From DSXH01 sp964532065 (GTDB lineage: Bacteria; Bacteroidota; Ignavibacteria; Ignavibacteriales; Melioribacteraceae): DNA of 18,221 nucleotides. The DNA lies in contig CAZHHG010000056.1 in NCBI GenBank assembly GCA_964532065.1, positions 1-18,221 of the forward strand. Reading direction: 5' to 3'. A program made the position numbers and the translations under genes. Of the stretch, positions 1 to 8,200 are shown piece by piece. Within the stretch, counting starts at the first letter, position 1. Each line of letters opens with the position of its first letter. The notes beneath the pieces were generated by a model. That model was not told the origin of the DNA and ran no database searches. It worked only from the letters and a program-made list of their open reading frames with translations.

Positions 1-45
1 AAGATGAAATTGATTATGTATAGAAAGTGGTTTGCGCGTTTTATG

Positions 46-531
46 TTAATTGATAGCATCTATTTTCTCCTTCTCCTCGTCGTTGAAAACTTTATTGAGA
101 TCAAGAAGTATCAGGAGTCTGTCATCAAGCTTACCAACCGAAGTGATATATTCAGTATCAACGCCCGATACAATTGCCGGCGGAGCTTCTGTAACACTTG
201 CGGGAATCCGTAAAACTTCACTAACGCGGTCAACTATAAATCCCAGTGTTTTATCTTCCACGTCAACAACAATTATTCTTGAATGAGTATCCGGTTCTCT
301 TCGGGTCATACCAAGTTTAGTGCGGAGATCGACCACAGGAATTATTTTACCTCTAAGGTTAATTACTCCCTCAACATAATCAGGGGCGTTAGGAACTTTA
401 GTAAGCTGCATCATCTTAATGATTTCTCTGACCTTCAGGATATCAACGCCATATTCCTCTTTTTCGAGATAGAAACTGACAAGTTGAAGGATTTCGTCGT
501 ATTCCTGTTTTATATTATTTATTGCTGCCAT
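46..531 (-). CDS. cheW: CheW-like chemotaxis adaptor protein
   Basis: A 161-aa single-domain CheW protein, the usual length for a stand-alone adaptor that links chemoreceptors to the CheA kinase at the inner face of the membrane. The family signature is clear: NLRGKIIPVVDLR at about residues 58-70, preceded by VPNAPDYVEGVI and followed by the second beta subdomain (RIIVVD, GFIVDRVSEVLRIP, and ILLDLNKVF near the C-terminus). The ATG at 531 is chosen because GAGGG lies 4 nt upstream (536-540). An in-frame ATG at 594 would add 21 residues that do not look like CheW and lacks such a site. It follows the kinase operon on the same strand after a 265-bp gap, so it may be read from its own promoter. 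No CheA, receptor or CheR/CheB gene is in the window, so whether it serves flagellar chemotaxis or another chemosensory array is unknown. The family call is firm; the exact partner is not. Confidence 0.93.
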   Translation of the reverse strand: MAAINNIKQEYDEILQLVSFYLEKEEYGVDILKVREIIKMMQLTKVPNAPDYVEGVINLRGKIIPVVDLRTKLGMTRREPDTHSRIIVVDVEDKTLGFIVDRVSEVLRIPASVTEAPPAIVSGVDTEYITSVGKLDDRLLILLDLNKVFNDEEKEKIDAIN

Positions 532-535
532 TTTT

Positions 536-540
536 CCCTC
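536..540 (-). promoter_or_regulatory. Shine-Dalgarno site of the CheW gene
   Basis: Read on the minus strand, GAGGG is followed by AAAA and then ATG. This decides the start at 531 over the longer in-frame option at 594. Confidence 0.7.
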
Positions 541-568
541 AATGATTTTCAAAATCGATAATGTGACA

Positions 569-574
569 ATTATA
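569..574 (-). promoter_or_regulatory. Possible -10 element upstream of the CheW gene
   Basis: A perfect TATAAT on the minus strand sits about 38 nt before the chosen ATG, which would give a leader of roughly 30 nt. No good -35 hexamer is visible at the right spacing, and Bacteroidota-type promoters use a different consensus (TTTG-type -33 and TAnnTTTG -7). This is therefore a weak candidate in an AT-rich region. Confidence 0.25.
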
Positions 575-618
575 TTATCGGCTGGGGGTGGCATAATTTT
601 AGATATTATTTAAAATCA

Positions 619-643
619 AACAGATTTGATTCAAATATCTGTT
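619..643. repeat. Inverted repeat AACAGAT / ATCTGTT in the kinase-cheW gap
   Basis: A perfect 7-bp inverted repeat (619-625 and 637-643), with a further TTGA/TCAA pairing inside, forms a compact hairpin. No run of T follows on either strand, so it is a poor intrinsic terminator. An operator or a mRNA 3'-end structure are alternatives. Confidence 0.4.
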
Positions 644-708
644 ATAAACAAATTATCAGATCTGGATAAATTCGGCCGGATACTAGCTTTTTGTAAATTG
701 TGACCGTC

Positions 709-761
709 AAAAAAAATGAGGGTGGATAGTTCTTGATGGGAATGAAATCGTTAAGAACTAT
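709..761 (-). terminator. Possible terminator or operator: 9-bp stem after the kinase operon
   Basis: TAGTTCTT (727-734) and AAGAACTA (753-760) are a perfect inverted repeat; flanking A726 and T761 extend it to 9 bp. The loop is 18 nt. On the minus strand a run of eight T (709-716) follows, but with a 9-nt spacer (717-725), longer than in a classic intrinsic terminator. It lies 36 nt after the stop of the receiver-kinase gene at 797, the right place for an operon end. A regulator-binding palindrome is the alternative. Confidence 0.4.
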
Positions 762-796
762 TTTAGAAAATCTCTAACATACCGGGAACTGAACTA

Positions 797-1900
797 TCAT
801 GGAACAGGGATTTTAATATGAAGAATAGTTCCTTTAAGCGGTTCGCTTTCCAAACTTAAACCGGCGCCCAGAAGAAAGAGTGATTTATTTGCAATAGCAA
901 GACCGAGGCCGCTTCCGCTTTGATTTATTTTTTCCCTTTCAACCTGCCTGAACGCATCAAGTTCTTTTAATTGCTCATTCTCAATACCGATGCCATGATC
1001 GGAAATAATAATTTCATACCGATTGCCTTCCTTAATTCCCGTTATTATAACATCGGAGTTTTCAGTAGAGAATTTAAACGCATTATCAATTAACTGAATC
1101 AGAGCGAAAGAAAGAAGTTCTTCACTGATTGAAAGACTGAATGGAACCAGATTTAGTTTCAAATCCTTTTTCCGATCGTATGACTCAGCAACAATAAGAG
1201 CTTCTCTGGAGATAAGTTCCTCTATATCAATTTGATATTTCATAAGGAACTGGTTTTTAAGTTCTTCATCGAGATCGATCATAAGGAGATTGGAATAGAG
1301 GATAAATTTTTCTATAACCTTGTGAAGGCGTCCGGTAGAGAATTTAATTCTCTTTATATATTCAATAATTTCCTCTCGCGAAAGGGTTTCGTAATCATCT
1401 ATGATAAGGTCGGAATAACCCATAAGAGAAATGAGCGGGGTTCTTAATTCGTGAGGAACACTTATAGCAACACTTTTGGAGAATCTTTCAACTTTCTTTT
1501 TAAGAAGCTGGGCTTTTCTAATTCTTAGTTCAACCGAACGGAGAAGGTCTACAGCTTTAAATGGTTTTACCAGATAATCGTCGGCCCCCAGATTCATACC
1601 TTCCCTCAGATCACCATAATCTGATCTCGCGGTAAGGAAGATAAACGGAAGGTCGGAATAATTCTCGATGTTTTTAATTTCTTTAATCAGATCGAGGCCG
1701 GTTTTTACGGGCATCATAACATCGGATACGATAAGGTCAGGTTTTATTTCATCTAAAGAGGGGCGGAGGTTTACCGTGGAATCGAGATGAACAACATTAT
1801 AGTTCGCACTCGTTAGAATTTCCACCACCGACTCTTTAACATTTTTGTCGTCCTCAAAGAGAATAATTGTCGGATTCAGATTAGTATCTGAGTTTTCCAT
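797..1900 (-). CDS. Receiver-fronted histidine kinase (REC-HisKA-HATPase_c)
   Basis: A 367-aa soluble protein with no membrane segment. Receiver domain, residues about 11-125: acidic pair D17-D18, phospho-acceptor D60 in VSDVMMP, T90 and K112 (VKPF), so it looks competent for phosphorylation. HisKA domain about 138-206 with phospho-acceptor H150 in the context VPHELRTPL; Pro before His is familiar in REC-kinase proteins. HATPase domain about 255-367 with N273, the G1 box DHGIGI (301-306) and the G2 box GSGLGL (329-334). This order, receiver before kinase, suggests the receiver gates the kinase instead of acting as a C-terminal relay domain. ATG at 1900 is preferred over the in-frame TTG at 1909 because GGGTGA lies about 9 nt upstream of it. 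It is the last gene of the tightly packed operon. The output partner is not visible. Confidence 0.9.
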   Translation of the reverse strand: MENSDTNLNPTIILFEDDKNVKESVVEILTSANYNVVHLDSTVNLRPSLDEIKPDLIVSDVMMPVKTGLDLIKEIKNIENYSDLPFIFLTARSDYGDLREGMNLGADDYLVKPFKAVDLLRSVELRIRKAQLLKKKVERFSKSVAISVPHELRTPLISLMGYSDLIIDDYETLSREEIIEYIKRIKFSTGRLHKVIEKFILYSNLLMIDLDEELKNQFLMKYQIDIEELISREALIVAESYDRKKDLKLNLVPFSLSISEELLSFALIQLIDNAFKFSTENSDVIITGIKEGNRYEIIISDHGIGIENEQLKELDAFRQVEREKINQSGSGLGLAIANKSLFLLGAGLSLESEPLKGTILHIKIPVP

Positions 1901-1905
1901 AAAAA

Positions 1906-2271
1906 TCAATCACCCATAATTTTTTTAATTGTATTAAAGAGTTCAGCGACCCGAAAAGGTTTAGTAAAGAAAAAATCAGCACCGTTTTTAATAATTTCAT
2001 CGATAGTATTTTTATCCGAAACCACACTAATTACAATAACGGGAAGAGTCTTAAAAGACCCGCTTGATCTAATCTCCTTTAGAAATTTAAATCCGTCATA
2101 ACCGGGCATATACAAGTCGCAGATTACAAGATCAGGTTTAAGTACAGGCAGGTTTTCAAAAGCTGATTTGGCCTCTTTGAAAGAAAATATCTCGCAATCA
2201 ATCTCCTTCAGCAGATTGCCCAGGAGATCTATCATAGCGGGATTGTCCTCTATTAAAAAGATCTTTTTCAA
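1906..2271 (-). CDS. Stand-alone receiver (CheY-like response regulator), TTG start
   Basis: A 121-aa protein that is nothing but a receiver domain. All key positions are present: E8-D9 acidic pocket, phospho-acceptor D52 in CDLYMPG, S82 at the Thr/Ser position, and K104 in TKPF. It has no effector domain, so it should act like CheY/Spo0F: by protein contact or as a shuttle passing phosphate between kinases. The start must be TTG at 2271, because the first ATG (codon 13) would remove the acidic pocket. This TTG overlaps the stop of the giant kinase by 4 bp (TTGA), and no Shine-Dalgarno is seen, so translation is probably coupled to the upstream gene. Its stop lies 5 nt before the ATG of the next gene. 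It could serve the giant kinase, either HisKA_2 kinase, or all of them. Confidence 0.93.
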   Translation of the reverse strand: MKKIFLIEDNPAMIDLLGNLLKEIDCEIFSFKEAKSAFENLPVLKPDLVICDLYMPGYDGFKFLKEIRSSGSFKTLPVIVISVVSDKNTIDEIIKNGADFFFTKPFRVAELFNTIKKIMGD

Positions 2272-5200
2272 ACCGATTTAACCGTAAAAATTATTTTAGT
2301 TCCTTTATTAAGTTCGCTTTCGATTTTGATATGGCCGCCGTGAAGTTCAACGGCATTCTTGACAATATTCAGGCCCAGACCGGAACCGTTAATATCTGTA
2401 ACATTTTTACCGCGGAAGAACGGTTCAAAAATATTATTTAGATCATTCTGGTCAATCCCGAGCCCTTCGTCAGAAACAATAAACTCAATTTTCTCCTCTT
2501 TTTCAAGAATATTCAATGAAACATTACCTCCTTCCGGTGAGAATTTAACAGCATTGGATAGAAGATTATTAAGAATCTGTGTAAGGAGTTTTCTATCCAA
2601 GACATAATAATCTTTGCTCAGTTTACAATCAAAAAGAAGATGATGAGTCGGACCGGCCTGATAACTAATCTCTTTAATAATCTCATTGCAGAGTTCTCTT
2701 AAATTAAGATTATCGGGCGAGAATTTCAGTTTACCGCGGTCCGCCCTGCTCAATGTTAATACATCATCGAGAAGAGTAGTCATATAATTAACAGAGTCCT
2801 GAATTTTCTTAATATGATTCAGGATTTTTTCAGCAGACCATTTTTGATGGTAGAGTTCAACCAGATCTGCCGAGGCAAGGATTGTAGTAAGAGGAGTTCT
2901 GAATTCATGGGAAGCCATCGAGATGAAATTAGTTTTCATTTCGTTTAGTTCTTTTTCCCTGTTAAGCGCCAGAACTGTCTTCTCCTCCATTTGTTTTCTT
3001 TCGGAGATATCGACGAGCAGACCTAAAATACCTTCCGGTTTACCTTCTGAGAATCCAAATGCAGTCTTATAAACAATAAGTGGGACCATAGCACCGGAAG
3101 CATTTTTCATTTCTATCTCATAAATGGAAACCGCTTCCCCATTAAGGAGTTTTTCATCGGTTTCAAGAGCAAGTTCTTTGGCCCGTCCTTCAAGAACCGT
3201 ATCCAGGTTTGCACCTAGCAGTTCCTCCTTACTTTTTCCCGTTAACTTTTCAAAAGCCGGATTGACATCAGTGTAATTACCGTTAGTATCTTTAACAAAT
3301 ATCGGATTGGGGATTGTATCGATAAGTGTCCTTAGAAATATATTTTGAGAATTTACCTGGGTGGTTCTTTCCTCAACCATTTCCTCAAGATGTTCTCTAT
3401 ATCTGATCAGTTCCTCCTCGGCTTTAACCTTTTCCGTAATATCTTCTTTAACCGCGATAAAGTGAGTCACAAAACCAGATTCATTCTTAATCGGGGAGAT
3501 ATGAGCTGATTCCCAGAAAAGTTCTCCATTCTTTTTCCTGTTATGGAAAATACCGGTCCAGTTTCTTCCGGTGGTAATATTATTCCAGAGACCTTTATAT
3601 GATTCCGGTTTCCATTCACCGCTTTTCAGGATTCTTGGATTCTGCCCGATCACCTCTTCAATAGAATATCCGGTAACCTCACAGAATTTTGGATTAACAT
3701 ACTCAATTACTCCGTCCTTATTTGTAATTACAATTGAAACCTGACTCTGCTCAACAGCGTGTGAGAGTTTTCTTAAATTTTCTTCCGCTTTTTTCCGTTC
3801 CGTAATATCTCTTACGACATATACCATGCCGATCGGATTGGATTCCGAATCGACAATCACATCCCCATTTACTTCACTTATTATTTCATATCCGTCTTCA
3901 AAAACAAGAGTATACTCCTGAATGCCGAGCGAACGCTCCATCATAAGTTTGGTATTCTTATTTGCCCTCTCTTTATCTTTCGGAGCAATGAAGGTAAGCA
4001 TATTCTTACCGAGCAGATTTTCCTTTGGCACATAACCCAGGGTTTGAAGTGTGGATTCATTAACAAAAATGATTTCGCCTTTTAAATTTGTTCTGATAAT
4101 AAGGTCGGGAACGGTTAAAAGTAATTTACGGTGCAGCTCCTCGCTTTCCCTAAGAGCTTCTTCAGTAAGTTTGCGTTCGGTAATATCCTTCATAGAACCG
4201 AGCAAGCGTATTCCTTTGCCGTTTTCATCTGTTAGAACTACAGAATTGTCTTCTATCTGAACATAATTCCCGTCTTTGTGTCTAAGCCGGTAGAACTGAG
4301 TAATACTCCCACCATTTTCGAATAATTTATTTTCCCCTTCAATCACTCTGAACCGGTCCTCTTCATGAAGCAATTGATTGAACTGTTCGACTGTAAGGGA
4401 AATGTACTCTTCCTTTGAATAACCAAGAACTTCTTTAATAGCTCCTTCGCGATGGACTTTATTAGTTATCAGGTCTCTGTCGTAAACAATTGTTCCGGTC
4501 TTTTCCGCAATTACTCTAAATCTTTCCTCGCTTAATTTTAATGCCTGGTCAGATTTTATTCTTTCGGAAATATCCTGGATAACAACAAGAGATCCTCTAC
4601 TTTCACCGGAATGAAAATCGGAGCCGTTAAGTTCACCGTAAAAGATGGAACCATCCTTACGCTTCATCCTCAGAATCAGGTTCTTAGTAACTCTAATCTT
4701 ATCAACAGCTTCCCTGAAGGCATTAACCGCTTTCTGGATATCCTCCTCATATAAGAAGTCCATAAACGGACGGCCAACCATTTCCTCCGGTAGATAATTA
4801 AATATTTCGAGCGCGGAGGGTGAAGCATAAGTGATAATTCCGTTTGCATCCGTAAGCGAGATCAGACTATTAGTCTGTTCCGTTATAGCCCGGAATTTTT
4901 CTTCGGACTGACGTAGAGCATCTTCAGAGTGTTTTCGATCAGTGATATCGGTTATCGTGCCGACATAGCCAACAATTCTGTTGTGCGAGTCAAATTCCGG
5001 TATCGCCTGGCCCATAACCCAGAGGATATTACCATCAGGGCGCAGGAATCTGTATTCTGCAACAGATACATCGTTTTCAAGAGTTGAATTTTTCCAACCA
5101 TGGCTTATTTTTTCCCGGTCATCAGGATGAAGAGCGTTAAGCCATCCATTACCCAATGCTTCATCAAAAGAGAGTCCGGAAAGCCGGCTCCAGGTCGGAT

Positions 5201-8200
5201 TAACATATGTCGTTAAGCCATCCGGATCGGTTCTAAAAATACCGACAGGTGAAACCTGAGCAAGTGTATTAAATAACTGCTCGCTTTCACGCAATGCATC
5301 TTCTGCATTCTTCCGGTCGGTAATATCCTTACATATACCCTCATTAAAAATAACATTACCGGATTCGTCCTTTATATACCTTGCATTATCTTCAACCCAG
5401 ATAATTTTTCCGTCTTTTCTCTTTAAGCGAAAGGTTTCAACATTACTTATAAATCCCGGATTACTTGTTAAAATATCTTCACGTTCGCTAGCCTGAACAA
5501 AAATGTCTTTCGGAATATAGATTGATTTCAATTCTTCAAGACTGTCATATCCGAGCATTTGAATAAAAGCGGGATTTGCATCAACGAAATACCCGTCGTG
5601 TGTAGAACGGTAATAGCCGTTAGGCATAGTATTGAAAAGGTCCCTGTACTTTTCTTCCTTTTCTTTAAGAGCATCCTGGATCTTTTTCCTATCGGTTATA
5701 TCTATATTTGTCCCCACCCATCGGATAGGATTTCCTGCTGCATCTCTGTGGATGTCGCCACGTGTAAGAATCCAATGCCAGCTACCGTCTTTGTGTTTAA
5801 GTCTATGAACAATCTCGTATACTTCAGTTTTCCCCTGAATATAATCACTCACGGCGTTTTCAATCTTTGCACCATCTTCAGGATGCCAGAGATTTTTCCA
5901 TCCCGAAAAATCATTCTCCACTTCATGGTCTTTATAGCCCAGCATACTCTTCCATTGCGGGGAATAAAAAACCTTGTTATTAACCATATCCCAGTCCCAA
6001 AGTCCTGCACCGGTTCCGGCGATTGCACGGCTGAAACGGTCCTCACTCTCTCTGAGCTCTTCCTCAGCCCGCTTACGGTCGGTGATATCAAGCATTATAA
6101 GCAATCCGGCGATCAGCTTTCCTTGTGAATCAAATATCGGCGCACCGCTTGCAATCTGCCAGACGCTGGTTCCGTCTCTCCGATCGAGCCTCATTTCTTT
6201 GCTATGAGTTACCAAACCCTGCAATGCCCGGGGTAAGGGCAATTCCTGGACTTCAACTTTAATCCCTTCCGGTGTATACTCCTGCCAGACAATGTCTATA
6301 TCAAATAGAGATTTTTCTAAATAATCGTCCGCCTTAATCAGTAAGAAGTCCTCGGTGGCCTTATTTACAACTTTTATCTTAAAATCTTCTGCCGAAACCA
6401 TAACCATTGGAAGAGGGGACTGCATAATTGTTTCGTTTAAGAGGATTTTTGTCCGCTCCAGTTCTTCATCAGCTCTCTTGCGTTCGGTTATATCGGTCAT
6501 GGCTCCAAGAGAACCAATTACATTCCCGTTTGCATCATATATAGGAGAACCGTTAACAAAGAATATAATCCGTTCTCCATATTTAGTAAGGAAACAAGCT
6601 TCGTACTGGCTGCTTATTTTCTCTTTACGCTGATTTATCGCATCAATTATTCTATGTTTATCATTTTTATCCAGCAGAAATTCATAACCTATTTTACCAA
6701 TTACTTCATCCAGAGTATAACCGAATAGTTTTTCGAACTTTTGATTAACGAACAGGATTCGATCATCATTATCAACAAGCATTACAACTTCATTCAGGTT
6801 TTCAACCAGAGTTCTATACTTCAATTCACTATTCTTCAGTTCCTGATCAATTTTGATTCTTTCGGTTACGTCTCTACCGACAATAACAATTCCATTAACG
6901 GAATTATTATTCAGCATATTAATACCAACAGTTTCCAGGTAGGCAAAAGATCCGTCTTTTTTAAGAATTCTATAAACAGTTGGTACAAAGTCATTAGAAT
7001 TTGATAAGACCTGACTCATTTCCAGTCTGGCCAGTTCATGATCGTCCGGGTGAATAAAATCCAACGGGTTCTTACCAATCATTTCATTCTCAGTAAAGCC
7101 ATATAGTTTAATTGCGGCCGGGCTCTGGTATAGGATTAGTCCGTTAGAACCAATAATTGTAATAGAATCATTCAATCCTTGGATAATAGAACGAAACTTT
7201 TCTTCACTCTCACGAATTTTCTCTTCTGCCATTTTGAGATCCGAGATATCTCTCGCCACGCCAACAATACCGATAATAGTGCCGTTGGAATCGCGTAAGG
7301 GGGAAACAGAGGTCTGATAGTGTTTTTTGGGATCTTGGGAATCCGTCGACCATTCATAAATAACATTTTCACCATTGAGGACTTTTCGATTTGCCTCTTC
7401 ATGGATTTTCGAAGCATCCTCACCGAAGATATCCTTTGAAGAACGCCCGATAAAGTATTCCGGGGTTAAACCGGTCCTGGTTATCCATTCGCCAAATACA
7501 CCTGTGTGCCGCTGTTCGTTATCGAGTGTATATACAATATCATTCAGAGATGTAACCAGGGAGCGGAATTTTGATTCACTGGCCGAGAGGGCAGATTCTG
7601 CCGACTTACGTTCGGTTATATCGATAACAGTTGTGAGAGAAGCACTCTTGCCGTTAATATTAATCATCTCGGCAGAAAGGATACCGAACCCGGTGTTTCC
7701 GTTTTTTCTTCTAAACTGAAACTCAAAGTTTTTTATTACTCTGGATTTTTCAAATTCCGAATTAACATAATTGCGCTGATTCTGATCGGCCCATAAATTC
7801 AATTCTATACCAGGTTTTCCTATAATTTCCTCTCTGGTATAACCTGTTAATTGAATAAATGCCAGATTAATATCAATAAACAGATCATTATCATCCTGGA
7901 TGGCCATTGCAACGGGTGAGGCATGAAAGGCAATATTAAACTTGCTTTCCGAAAGCTGGATAGCAGCTTCGGCAAGTTTCCGTTCGGTAATATCAAGATG
8001 GGAACCGAACATTCTAATAACTTTTCCATCGGCACCGAGTATTGAAGAGGCTTTATTGTGGATCCATCTGTAGCTCCCATCTTTATGACGGAAGCGGAAT
8101 TCAATTATAAAATGTTTACCGGGATTCTGGAGATACGACTGCACTTCGCTCAAGCAGCGTTCCCTGTCGTCGGGATGCAGATGATCTGTCCATTCATTGA

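Noticed and set aside
1..45. Start of another gene downstream of CheW
   Set aside because: Only 45 nt remain before the window edge, with no readable start and ribosome site.
4..213. 69-codon plus-strand open frame
   Set aside because: It is antisense to the end of the CheW gene and its composition looks random.
532..594. N-terminal extension of the CheW protein to an ATG at 594
   Set aside because: The 21 extra residues are not CheW-like, and the ATG at 531 has a good ribosome site.
619..643. Intrinsic terminator at the AACAGAT/ATCTGTT hairpin
   Set aside because: No T-run follows the stem on either strand; kept only as an inverted repeat.
1430..1470. Pro instead of Ser before the phospho-acceptor His (VPHELRTPL) as a sign of an inactive kinase
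   Set aside because: This form is common among receiver-fronted histidine kinases and all ATP-binding boxes are intact.
5559..6128. 189-codon plus-strand open frame
   Set aside because: It lies antisense within the PAS array, has no domain resemblance, and the minus-strand frame is unambiguous protein. Other plus-strand frames of 60-150 codons across 2300-16600 are rejected for the same reason.
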